Positions 11,478 through 23,831 of a DNA stretch of 64,000 bases are shown here, in pieces. Position numbers and translations under genes: made by a program. Below the pieces are notes generated by a model. It saw only the letters and a program-made list of their open reading frames with translations, was not told the DNA's origin and searched no databases. Position 1 is the first letter of the stretch; each line of letters opens with the position of its first letter. The stretch comes from Utricularia gibba (Eukaryota; Streptophyta; Magnoliopsida; Lamiales; Lentibulariaceae): NCBI GenBank assembly GCA_002189035.1, contig NEEC01000012.1, forward strand, positions 3,341,669 through 3,405,668. The letters are read 5' to 3'.

Positions 11478-12516
11478 CGCTGCGCCCGGCATACCGTTTC
11501 GAACCCCTTTCCGTGCCGGTCAGCTTCCGTGTTGAAAGCATCTTCGTCCGAGGATGCATCAGAGCTCGAATTATCGCCTTATATTAGCCTTCAGATGTGC
11601 CACAAATTGGCCACCACGTTCGCGACGATGCGACTCGGAACACGAGAATCGACGCGATTGTGATTTTCGCCTTGCAAAACATCTGCGTTTTATTGGGTGA
11701 CGTGAAGTATGGGTTTTCGAGGCGATCTCTGAACAAGCTCTGGGTGTGTCCTACCCGCAGCCTCATGGTGGCCTCGCACACCGTTCGGCATCTTTCGATA
11801 TCTTGAAATCAAGATGAGTCACGCTGCGCCCGGCATACCGTTTCGAACCCCTTTCCGTGCCGGTCAGCTTCCGTGTTGAAAGCTCTTCGTCCGAGGATGC
11901 ATCAGAGCTCGAATTATCGCCTTATATTAGCCTTCAGATGTGCCACAAATTGGCCACCACGTTCGCGACGATGCGACTCGGAACACGAGAATCGACGCGA
12001 TTGTGATTTTCGCCTTGCAAAAGATCTGCGTTTTATTGGATGACGTGAAGTATGGGTTTTCGAGGCGATCTCTGAACAAGCTCTGGGTGTGTCCTACCCG
12101 CAGCCTCATGGTGGCCTCGCACACCGTTCGGTATTTCGGCGATATCTGAAAACCGTGATGAGTCACGCTGCGCCGGCATACCGTTTCGAACCCCTTTCCG
12201 TGCCGGTCAGCTTCCGTGTTGAAAGCATCTTCGTCCGAGGATGCATCAGAGCTCGAATTATCGCCTTATATTAGCCTTCAGATGTGCCACAAATTGGCCA
12301 CCACGTTCGCGACGATGCGACTCGGAACACGAGAATCGACGCGATTGTGATTTTCGCCTTGCAAAACATCTGCGTTTTATTGGGTGACGTGAAGTATGGG
12401 TTTTCGAGGCGATCTCTGAACAAGCTCTGGTGTGTCCTACCCGCAGCCTCATGGTGGCCTCGCACACCGTTCGGCATTCGGCGATATCTTGAAGGATGAG
12501 TCACGCTGCGCCCGGC

Positions 12517-12819
12517 ATACCGTTTCGAACCCTTCCGTGCCGGTCAGCTTCCGTGTTGAAAGCATCTTCGTCCGAGGATGCATCAGAGCTCGAATTATCG
12601 CCTTATATTAGCCTTCAGATGTGCCACAAATTGGCCACCACGTTCGCGACGATGCGACTCGGAACACGAGAATCGACGCGATTGTGATTTTCGCTTGCGG
12701 GTTTTCGAGGCGATCTCTGAACAAGCTCTGGGTGTGTCCTACCCGCAGCCTCATGGTGGCCTCGCACACCGTTCGGCATTCGTCGATATCTTGATCAAGA
12801 TGAGTCACGCTGCGCCGGC
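12517..12819 (+). repeat. Deleted satellite unit, 303 bp
   Basis: About 38 bp are missing near 12697: tttcgcttgc runs directly into gggttttcgagg. The removed part normally holds the aaaacatctgcg and gtgacgtgaag words. The rest of the unit is standard. Confidence 0.85.
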
Positions 12820-15800
12820 ATACCGTTTCGAACCCTTTCCGTGCCGGTCAGCTTCCGTGTTGAAAGCTCTTCGTCCGAGGATGCATCAGAGCTCGAATTA
12901 TCGCCTTATCTTAGCCTTCAGATGTGCCACAAATTGGCCACCACGTTCGCGACGATGCGCGGAACACGAGAATCGACGCGATTGTGATTTTCGCTTGCAA
13001 AACATCTGCGTTTTATTGGATGACGTGAAGTATGGGTTTTTCGAGGCGATCTCTGAACAAGCTCTGGGTGTGTCCCTACCCGCAGCCTCATGGTGGCCTC
13101 GCACACCGTTCGGTATTTCGGCGATATCCTGAAAACCGTGATGAGTCACGCTGCGCCGGCATACCGTTTCGAACCCCTTTCCGTGCCGGTCAGCTTCCGT
13201 GTTGAAAGCTTCTTCGTCCGAGGATGCATCAAGCTCGAATTATCGCCTTATATTAGCCTTCAGATGTGCCACAAATTGGCCACCACGTTCGCGACGATGC
13301 GACTCGGAACACGAGAATCGACGCGATTGTGATTTTCGCCTTGCAAAACATCTGCGTTTTATTGGGTGACGTGAAGTATGGGTTTTCGAGGCGATCTCTG
13401 AACAAGCTCTGGGTGTGTCCTACCCGCAGCCTCATGGTGGCCTCGCACACCGTTCGGTATTCGTCGATATCTGAAATGATGAGTCACGCTGCGCCGGCAT
13501 ACCGTTTCGAACCCTTTCCGTGCCGGTCAGCTTCCGTGTTGAAAGCTCTTCGTCCGAGGATGCATCAGAGCTCGAATTATCGCCTTATATTAGCCTTCAG
13601 ATGTGCCACAAATTGGCCACCACGTTCGCGACGATGCGACTCGGAACACGAGAATCGACGCGATTGTGATTTTCGCCTTGCAAAACATCTGCGTTTTATT
13701 GGGTGACGTGAAGTATGGGTTTTCGAGGCGATCTCTGAACAAGCTCTGGGTGTGTCCCTACCCGCAGCCTCATGGTGGCCTCGCACACCGTTCGGTATTT
13801 CGGCGATATCCTGAAAACCGTGATGAGTCACGCTGCGCCGGCATACCGTTTCGAACCCCTTTCCGTGCCGGTCAGCTTCCGTGTTGAAAGCTCTTCGTCC
13901 GAGGATGCATCAGAGCTCGAATTATCGCCTTATATTAGCCTTCAGATGTGCCACAAATTGGCCACCACGTTCGCGACGATGCGACTCGGAACACGAGAAT
14001 CGACGCGATTGTGATTTTCGCCTTGCAAAACATCTGCGTTTTATTGGGTGACGTGAAGTATGGGTTTTCGAGGCGATCTCTGAACAAGCTCTGGTGTGTC
14101 CTACCCGCAGCCTCATGGTGGCCTCGCACACCGTTCGGCATCCGATATCTTGAAGGATGAGTCACGCTGCGCCGGCATACCGTTTCGAACCCTTTCCGTG
14201 CCGGTCAGCTTCCGTGTTGAAAGCTCTTCGTCCGAGGATGCATCAAGCTCGAATTATCGCCTTATATTAGCCTTCAGATGTGCCACAAATTGGCCACCAC
14301 GTTCGCGACGATGCGACTCGGAACACGAGATCGACGCGATTGTGATTTTCGCCTTGCAAAACATCTGCGTTTTATTGGGTGACGTGAAGTATGGGTTTTC
14401 GAGGCGATCTCTGAACAAGCTCTGGGTGTGTCCCTACCGCAGCCTCATGGTGGCCTCGCACACCGTTCGGTATTCGTCGATATCTTGAAATGATGAGTCA
14501 CGCTGCGCCCGGCATACCGTTTCGAACCCTTTCCGTGCCGGTCAGCTTCCGTGTTGAAAGCATCTTCGTCCGAGGATGCATCAGAGCTCGAATTATCGCC
14601 TTATATTAGCCTTCAGATGTGCCACAAATTGGCCACCACGTTCGCGACGATGCGACTCGGAACACGAGAATCGACGCGATTGTGATTTTCGCCTTGCAAA
14701 ACATCTGCGTTTTATTGGGTGACGTGAAGTATGGGTTTTCGAGGCGATCTCTGAACAAGCTCTGGGTGTGTCCCTACCCGCAGCCTCATGGTGGCCTCGC
14801 ACACCGTTCGGTATTTCGGCGATATCCTGAAACCGTGATGAGTCACGCTGCGCCGGCATACCGTTTCGAACCCTTTCCGTGCCGGTCAGCTTCCGTGTTG
14901 AAAGCATCTTCGTCCGAGGATGCATCAGAGCTCGAATTATCGCCTTATATTAGCCTTCAGATGTGCCACAAATTGGCCACCACGTTCGCGACGATGCGAC
15001 TCGGAACACGAGAATCGACGCGATTGTGATTTTCGCTTGCAAAACATCTGCGTTTTATTGGGTGACGTGAAGTATGGGTTTTCGAGGCGATCTCTGAACA
15101 AGCTCTGGTGTGTCCCTACCCGCAGCCTCATGGTGGCCTCGCACACCGTTCGGCATTCGTCGATATCTGAAGATCAAGATGAGTCACGCTGCGCCCGGCA
15201 TACCGTTTCGAACCCTTTCCGTGCCGGTCAGCTTCCGTGTTGAAAGCTTCTTCGTCCGAGGATGCATCAGAGCTCGAATTATCGCCTTATATTAGCCTTC
15301 AGATGTGCCACAAATTGGCCACCACGTTCGCGACGATGCGACTCGGAACACGAGAATCGACGCGATTGTGATTTTCGCCTTGCAAAACATCTGCGTTTTA
15401 TTGGGTGACGTGAAGTATGGGTTTTCGAGGCGATCTCTGAACAAGCTCTGGGTGTGTCCCTACCCGCAGCCTCATGGTGGCCTCGCACACCGTTCGGCAT
15501 CTCGTCGATATCTTGAAGATGATGAGTCACGCTGCGCCCGGCATACCGTTTCGAACCCCTTCCGTGCCGGTCAGCTTCCGTGTTGAAAGCATCTTCGTCC
15601 GAGGATGCATCAGAGCTCGAATTATCGCCTTATATTAGCCTTCAGATGTGCCACAAATTGGCCACCACGTTCGCGACGATGCGACTCGGAACACGAGAAT
15701 CGACGCGATTGTGATTTTCGCCTTGCAAAACATCTGCGTTTTATTGGATGACGTGAAGTATGGGTTTTCGAGGCGATCTCTGAACAAGCTCTGGTGTGTC

Positions 15801-17006
15801 CTACCCGCAGCCTCATGGTGGCCTCGCACACCGTTCGGCATTCGTCGATATCCTGAAATCGATGAGTCACGCTGCGCCGGCATACCGTTTCGAACCCTTC
15901 CGTGCCGGTCAGCTTCCGTGTTGAAAGCTTCTTCGTCCGAGGATGCATCAGAGCTCGAATTATCGCCTTATATTAGCCTTCAGATGTGCCACAAATTGGC
16001 CACCACGTTCGCGACGATGCGACTCGGAACACGAGAATCGACGCGATTGTGATTTTCGCTTGCAAAAGATCTGCGTTTTATTGGATGACGTGAAGTATGG
16101 GTTTTCGAGCGATCTCTGAACAAGCTCTGGGTGTGTCCCTACCCGCAGCCTCATGGTGGCCTCGCACACCGTTCGGTATTTCGGCGATATCCTGAAAACC
16201 GTGATGAGTCACGCTGCGCCGGCATACCGTTTCGAACCCCTTTCCGTGCCGGTCAGCTTCCGTGTTGAAAGCTTCTTCGTCCGAGGATGCATCAGAGCTC
16301 GAATTATCGCCTTATATTAGCCTTCAGATGTGCCACAAATTGGCCACCACGTTCGCGACGATGCGACTCGGAACACGAGAATCGACGCGATTGTGATTTT
16401 CGCCTTGCAAAACATCTGCGTTTTATTGGTGACGTGAAGTATGGGTTTTCGAGGCGATCTCTGAACAAGCTCTGGTGTGTCCTACCCGCAGCCTCATGGT
16501 GGCCTCGCACACCGTTCGGCATCTCGTCGATATCTTGAAATCGATGAGTCACGCTGCGCCCGGCATACCGTTTCGAACCCCTTTCCGTGCCGGTCAGCTT
16601 CCGTGTTGAAAGCTCTTCGTCCGAGGATGCATCAGAGCTCGAATTATCGCCTTATATTAGCCTTCAGATGTGCCACAAATTGGCCACCACGTTCGCGACG
16701 ATGCGACTCGGAACACGAGAATCGACGCGATTGTGATTTTCGCCTTGCAAAACATCTGCGTTTTATTGGGTGACGTGAAGTATGGGTTTTCGAGGCGATC
16801 TCTGAACAAGCTCTGGTGTGTCCTACCCGCAGCCTCATGGTGGCCTCGCACACCGTTCGGTATTCGTCGATATCCTGAAAACCGTGATGAGTCACGCTGC
16901 GCCCGGCATACCGTTTCGAACCCTTTCCGTGCCGGTCAGCTTCCGTGTTGAAAGCTTCTTCGTCCGAGGATGCATCAAGCTCGAATTATCGCCTTATCTT
17001 AGCCTT

Positions 17007-17262
17007 CAGATGTGCCACAAATTGGCCACCACGTTCGCGACGATTCGGAACACGAGAATCGACGCGATTGTGATTTTCGCTTGCAAAAATCTGCGTTTTA
17101 TTGGATGACGTGAAGTATGGGTTTTCGAGCGATCTCTGAACAAGCTCTGGGTGTGTCCCTACCCGCAGCCTGGTGGCCTCTTCGGGATATCTGAAAGATG
17201 AGTCATTCGAGTTCAGCTTCCGTGTTGAAAGCGTTTCAGAGCTCGAATTATCGCCTTACCTT
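17007..17262 (+). repeat. Compressed satellite unit, 256 bp between core blocks
   Basis: Between two intact core blocks several separate deletions have shortened this unit. The region 17168-17262 keeps only fragments of the second half: the tggtggcctc word is followed at once by ttcgggatatctgaaag, gagtcattcgag joins to ttcagcttccgtg, and gcgtttcagagctcg lacks the gatgcatc dyad. Multiple independent losses in one unit are unusual for this otherwise regular tract. Confidence 0.8.
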
Positions 17263-20200
17263 CAGATGTGCCACAAATTGGCCACCACGTTCGCGACGAT
17301 GCGACTCGGAACACGAGAATCGACGCGATTGTGATTTTCGCCTTGCAAAATCTGCGTTTTATTGGGTGACGTGAAGTATGGGTTTTCGAGGCGATCTCTG
17401 AACAAGCTCTGGTGTGTCCTACCCGCAGCCTCATGGTGGCCTCGCACACCGTTCGGCATTCGTCGATATCTTGAAAATGATGAGTCACGCTGCGCCCGGC
17501 ATACCGTTTCGAACCCTTTCCGTGCCGGTCAGCTTCCGTGTTGAAAGCATCTTCGTCCGAGGATGCATCAGAGCTCGAATTATCGCCTTATATTAGCCTT
17601 CAGATGTGCCAAAATTGGCCACCACGTTCGCGACGATGCGACTCGGAACACGAGAATCGACGCGATTGTGATTTTCGCCTTGCAAAACATCTGCGTTTTA
17701 TTGGGTGACGTGAAGTATGGGTTTTCGAGGCGATCTCTGAACAAGCTCTGGGTGTGTCCTACCCGCAGCCTCATGGTGGCCTCGCACACCGTTCGGCATT
17801 CGTCGATATCTGAAATCAAGATGAGTCACGCTGCGCCGGCATACCGTTTCGAACCCCTTTCCGTGCCGGTCAGCTTCCGTGTTGAAAGCATCTTCGTCCG
17901 AGGATGCATCAGAGCTCGAATTATCGCCTTATATTAGCCTTCAGATGTGCCACAAATTGGCCACCACGTTCGCGACGATGCGACTCGGAACACGAGAATC
18001 GACGCGATTGTGATTTTCGCCTTGCAAAACATCTGCGTTTTATTGGTGACGTGAAGTATGGGTTTTCGAGGCGATCTCTGAACAAGCTCTGGGTGTGTCC
18101 TACCCGCAGCCTCATGGTGGCCTCGCACACCGTTCGGTATTTCGGCGATATCCTGAAAACCGTGATGAGTCACGCTGCGCCGGCATACCGTTTCGAACCC
18201 CTTTCCGTGCCGGTCAGCTTCCGTGTTGAAAGCATCTTCGTCCGAGGATGCATCAGAGCTCGAATTATCGCCTTATATTAGCCTTCAGATGTGCCACAAA
18301 TTGGCCACCACGTTCGCGACGATGCGACTCGGAACACGAGAATCGACGCGATTGTGATTTTCGGCTTGCAAAACATCTGCGTTTTATTGGGTGACGTGAA
18401 GTATGGGTTTTCGAGGCGATCTCTGAACAAGCTCTGGGTGTGTCCCTACCGCAGCCTCATGGTGGCCTCGCACACCGTTCGGCATTCGTCGATATCCTGA
18501 AGGATGAGTCACGCTGCGCCGGCATACCGTTTCGAACCCTTCCGTGCCGGTCAGCTTCCCGTGTTGAAAGCTTCTTCGTCCGAGGATGCATCAGAGCTCG
18601 AATTATCGCCTTATATTAGCCTTCAGATGTGCCACAAATTGGCCACCACGTTCGCGACGATGCGACTCGGAACACGAGAATCGACGCGATTGTGATTTTC
18701 GCTTGCAAAACATCTGCGTTTTATTGGGTGACGTGAAGTATGGGTTTTCGAGGCGATCTCTGAACAAGCTCTGGGTGTGTCCTACCCGCAGCCTCATGGT
18801 GGCCTCGCACACCGTTCGGTATTCGTCGGTATCCTGAAATGATGAGTCACGCTGCGCCCGGCATACCGTTTCGAACCCTTCCGTGCCGGTCAGCTTCCGT
18901 GTTGAAAGCTTCTTCGTCCGAGGATGCATCAGAGCTCGAATTATCGCCTTATATTAGCCTTCAGATGTGCCACAAATTGGCCACCACGTTCGCGACGATG
19001 CGACTCGTCGACGCGATTGTGATTTTCGCCTTGCAAAACATCTGCGTTTTATTGGGTGACGTGAAGTATGGGTTTTCGAGGCGATCTCTGAACAAGCTCT
19101 GGTGTGTTCCTACCCGCAGCCTCATGGTGGCCTCGCACACCGTTCGGCATTCGTCGATATCTTGAAATCTGATGAGTCACGCTGCGCCCGGCATACCGTT
19201 TCGAACCCTTCCGTGCCGGTCAGCTTCCGTGTTGAAAGCTTCTTCGTCCGAGGATGCATCAGAGCTCGAATTATCGCCTTATCTTAGCCTTCAGATGTGC
19301 CACAAATTGGCCACCACGTTCGCGACGATGCGACTCGGAACACGAGAATCGACGCGATTGTGATTTTCGCTTGCAAAACATCTGCGTTTTATTGGATGAC
19401 GTGAAGTATGGGTTTTCGAGGCGATCTCTGAACAAGCTCTGGGTGTGTCCCTACCCGCAGCCTCATGGTGGCCTCGCACACCGTTCGGTATTTCGGCGAT
19501 ATCCTGAAAACCGTGATGAGTCACGCTGCGCCGGCATACCGTTTCGAACCCTTTCCGTGCCGGTCAGCTTCCGTGTTGAAAGCATCTTCGTCCGAGGATG
19601 CATCAGAGCTCGAATTATCGCCTTATATTAGCCTTCAGATGTGCCAAATTGGCCACCACGTTCGCGACGATGCGACTCGGAACACGAGAATCGACGCGAT
19701 TGTGATTTTCGCCTTGCAAAACATCTGCGTTTTATTGGGTGACGTGAAGTATGGGTTTTCGAGGCGATCTCTGAACAAGCTCTGGGTGTGTCCTACCCGC
19801 AGCCTCATGGTGGCCTCGCACACCGTTCGGCATTCGGCGATATCTTGAAATGATGAGTCACGCTGCGCCCGGCATACCGTTTCGAACCCTTTCCGTGCCG
19901 GTCAGCTTCCGTGTTGAAAGCATCTTCGTCCGAGGATGCATCAGAGCTCGAATTATCGCCTTATATTAGCCTTCAGATGTGCCACAAATTGGCCACCACG
20001 TTCGCGACGATGCGACTCGGAACACGAGAATCGACGCGATTGTGATTTTCGCCTTGCAAAACATCTGCGTTTTATTGGTGACGTGAAGTATGGGTTTTCG
20101 AGGCGATCTCTGAACAAGCTCTGGTGTGTCCCTACCCGCAGCCTCATGGTGGCCTCGCACACCGTTCGGTATTTCGGCGATATCCTGAAATGATGAGTCA

Positions 20201-22199
20201 CGCTGCGCCCGGCATACCGTTTCGAACCCTTTCCGTGCCGGTCAGCTTCCGTGTTGAAAGCTTCTTCGTCCGAGGATGCATCAGAGCTCGAATTATCGCC
20301 TTATATTAGCCTTCAGATGTGCCACAAATTGGCCACCACGTTCGCGACGATGCGACTCGGAACACGAGAATCGACGCGATTGTGATTTTCGCTTGCAAAA
20401 TCTGCGTTTTATTGGATGACGTGAAGTATGGGTTTTCGAGCGATCTCTGAACAAGCTCTGGGTGTGTCCCTACCTTCATGGTGGCCTCGCACACCGTTCG
20501 GTATTTCGGCCATATCCTGAAAACCGTGATGAGTCACGCTGCGCCGGCATACCGTTTCGAACCCCTTTCCGTGCCGGTCAGCTTCCGTGTTGAAAGCTTC
20601 TTCGTCCGAGGATGCATCAGAGCTCGAATTATCGCCTTATATTAGCCTTCAGATGTGCCACAAATTGGCCACCACGTTCGCGACGATGCGACTCGGAACA
20701 CGAGAATCGACGCGATTGTGATTTTCGCCTTGCAAAATCTGCGTTTTATTGGTGACGTGAAGTATGGGTTTTCGAGGCGATCTCTGAACAAGCTCTGGTG
20801 TGTTCCTACCCGCAGCCTCATGGTGGCCTCGCACACCGTTCGGTATTCGGCGATATCCTGAAAAGATGAGTCACGCTGCGCCCGGCATACCGTTTCGAAC
20901 CCTTTCCGTGCCGGTCAGCTTCCGTGTTGAAAGCTCTTCGTCCGAGGATGCATCAGAGCTCGAATTATCGCCTTATATTAGCCTTCAGATGTGCCACAAA
21001 TTGGCCACCACGTTCGCGACGATGCGACTCGGAACACGAGAATCGACGCGATTGTGATTTTCGCCTTGCAAAACATCTGCGTTTTATTGGGTGACGTGAA
21101 GTATGGGTTTTCGAGCGATCTCTGAACAAGCTCTGGGTGTGTCCTACCCGCAGCCTCATGGTGGCCTCGCACACCGTTCGGTATTTCGGCGATATCTGAA
21201 AATGATGAGTCACGCTGCGCCCGGCATACCGTTTCGAACCCTTTCCGTGCCGGTCAGCTTCCGTGTTGAAAGCTTCTTCGTCCGAGGATGCATCAGAGCT
21301 CGAATTATCGCTTATATTAGCCTTCAGATGTGCCACAAATTGGCCACCACGTTCGCGACATGCGACTCGGAACACGAGAATCGACGCGATTGATTTTCGC
21401 TTGCAAAACATCTGCGTTTTATTGGGTGACGTGAAGTATGGGTTTTCGAGGCGATCTCTGAACAAGCTCTGGGTGTGTCCTACCCGCAGCCTCATGGTGG
21501 CCTCGCACACCGTTCGGTATTTCGGCGATATCCTGAAAACCGTGATGAGTCACGCTGCGCCGGCATACCGTTTCGAACCCCTTTCCGTGCCGGTCAGCTT
21601 CCGTGTTGAAAGCATCTTCGTCCGAGGATGCATCAGAGCTCGAATTATCGCCTTATATTAGCCTTCAGATGTGCCACAAATTGGCCACCACGTTCGCGAC
21701 GATGCGACTCGGAACACGAGAATCGACGCGATTGTGATTTTCGCTTGCAAAACATCTGCGTTTTATTGGGTGACGTGAAGTATGGGTTTTCGAGGCGATC
21801 TCTGAACAAGCTCTGGTGTGTCCCTACCCGCAGCCTCATGGTGGCCTCGCACACCGTTCGGCATTTCGGCGATGATCCGCTGCGCCGGCATACCGTTTCG
21901 AACCCCTTTCCGTGCCGGTCAGCTTCCGTGTTGAAAGCATCTTCGTCCGAGGATGCATCAGAGCTCGAATTATCGCCTTATATAGCCTTCAGATGTGCCA
22001 CAAATTGGCCACCACGTTCGCGACGATGCGACTCGGAACACGAGAATCGACGCGATTGTGATTTTCGCTTGCAAAACATCTGCGTTTTATTGGGTGACGT
22101 GAAGTATGGGTTTTCGAGGCGATCTCTGAACAAGCTCTGGTGTGTTCCTACCCGCAGCCTCATGGTGGCTCGCACACCGTTCGGCATTCGTCGATATCG

Positions 22200-22640
22200 A
22201 AGTGATGAGTCACGCTGCGCCCGGCATACCGTTTCGAACCCGCCGTCGAATTTCGTCCGAGGATGCATCAGAGCTCGAATTATCGCCTTATATTAGCCTT
22301 CAGATGTGCCACAAATTGGCCACCACGTTCGCGACGATGCGACTCGGAACACGAGAATCGACGCGATTGTGATTTTCGCCTTGCAAAAATCTCGCGTTTT
22401 GGTGGACGTGTGAGTATGGGTTTTTCGAGGCGATCTCTCTGACACAGCTCTGGGTGTGTCCTACTACCAGCCTCATCATGGTGGCGCACACACCGTTCGG
22501 CATTCGTCGATATCTTGAAAATGATGAGTGAGTCTGCGCCCGGCATACCGTTTCGAACCCTTTCCGTGCCGGTCAGCTTCTTCCGTTGTTGAAATCTCGT
22601 CCGAGATGCATCATCAGCTCGAATTATCGCCTTATTATTA
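22200..22640 (+). repeat. Damaged unit with clustered 2-3-bp stutters
   Basis: From 22240 the unit lacks most of the ccgtgccggtcagc block. From about 22388 to 22640 one unit carries many tiny local duplications: ctctct, ctactacc, catcatgg, cacacacc, cttcttcc, gttgtt, catcatcag and cttattattag. It also has an altered linker ggtggacgtgtgag. Neighbouring units do not show these. The bases are otherwise in normal unit order. Confidence 0.75.
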
Positions 22641-23831
22641 GCCTTCAGATGTGCCACAAATTGGCCACCACGTTCGCGACGATGCGACTCGGAACACGAG
22701 AATCGACGCGATTGTGATTTTCGCTTGCAAAACATCTGCGTTTTATTGGATGAAGTATGGGTTTTCGAGGCGATCTCTGAACAAGCTCTGGGTGTGTCCT
22801 ACCCGCAGCCTCATGGTGGCCTCGCACACCGTTCGGTATTTCGTGAAGTGATGAGTCACGCTGCGCCGGCATACCGTTTCGAACCCCTTTCCGTGCCGGT
22901 CAGCTTCCGTGTTGAAAGCATTCGTCCGAGGATGCATCAGAGCTCGAATTATCGCCTTATATTAGCCTTCAGATGTGCCACAAATTGGCCACCACGTTCG
23001 CGACGATGCGACTCGGAACACGAGAATCGACGCGATTGTGATTTTCGCTTGCAAAACATCTGCGTTTTATTGGATGACGTGAAGTATGGGTTTTCGAGGC
23101 GATCTCTGAACAAGCTCTGGTGTGTTCCTACCGCAGCCTCATGGTGGCCTCGCACACCGTTCGGCATTCGTCGATATCTGAAATCGATAGTCCTGAAAAC
23201 CGTGATGAGTCGACGCTGCGCCGGCCATACCGTTCGCGACGATCGAAACATCCGTTTTCGCGTCTGCCGGGTCAGCTCTCCGCTGGTTGAAAGCATTCTT
23301 CGTCCGAGGATGTCATCAGAGCTCGAATTATCGCCTTATATTAGCCTTCAGATGTGCCACAAATTGGCCACCACGTTCGCGACGATGCGACTCGGAACAC
23401 GAGAATCGACGCGATTGTGATTTTCGCCTTGCAAAACATCTGCGTTTTATTGGATGTGACGTGAAAGTATGGGTTTTCGAGGCGATCTCTGAACAAGCTC
23501 TGGTGTGTTCCTCACCCGCACGCCTCATGGTGTGCGCTCGTTTCGAACAGCCGTTCGGCATTCGTTCGATATCCTTGATGATCACCACGTTTCGATGAGT
23601 CGACGCGATGCGCTCCGCCTTATACCGATTTCGAAGCCTCCTTTCGCGTCGCCGTGTACGAGCTTCCGTGTTGAAAGCATCTTCGTATCCGAGGATTGGC
23701 CATTCAGCTCGGAATTATCGCCTTATATTAGCCTTCAGATGTGCCACAAATTGGCCACCACGTTCGCGACGATGCGACTCGGAACACGAGAATCGACGCG
23801 ATTGTGATTTTCGCCTTGCAAAACATCTGCG

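Larger units (their letters stand above)
11145..11490 (+). repeat. Representative satellite unit (346 bp) used as reference
   Basis: This copy is close to the majority form and serves as a map. Nearly invariant blocks are 11145-11157, 11167-11193, 11197-11215, 11219-11235, 11240-11284, 11293-11323, 11326-11333, 11338-11349, 11353-11373, 11376-11396, 11411-11442 and 11470-11484. Between them lie hinges that vary among copies: C/T-run length at 11158-11166, atc/ttc/tc at 11194-11196, ga present or absent at 11216-11217, tatt/tctt/tagt/tt at 11236-11239, cgactcgg/agtttcgg/cgg at 11285-11292, cc/c/gc at 11324-11325, catc/gatc/tc at 11334-11337, ggtg/gatg/gtg at 11350-11352, gg/g at 11374-11375, a G/T/C-run linker at 11397-11410, and the large hinge 11443-11469. 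The unit has 184 G+C in 346 bp and 34 CpG. It carries stops in all frames when tandemly joined and is not coding. Confidence 0.93.
5713..22200 (+). repeat. Left regular tract with mixed subtypes
   Basis: Regular units of about 330-347 bp follow one another with the three hinge forms gcatcttcg, gcttcttcg and gctcttcg in short runs. For example, gctcttcg is found three times in a row near 13540, 13888 and 14220, and gcttcttcg three times near 18570, 18907 and 19237. A small deletion at about 19006-19010 joins gcgactcg directly to tcgacgcg, removing about 15 bp. No fixed multi-unit period was obvious by eye. No gene or foreign insert is present. Confidence 0.88.

Noticed and set aside
22725-23420. 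Long open reading frame of 231 codons, and similar frames of 222 codons (21628-22296) and 212 codons on the minus strand (50921-51559)
   Set aside because: All are satellite words read through. The same peptide fragments recur in other frames and on both strands, starts and stops fall at fixed unit positions, and the length comes from indels that skip a stop. There is no conserved frame from unit to unit.
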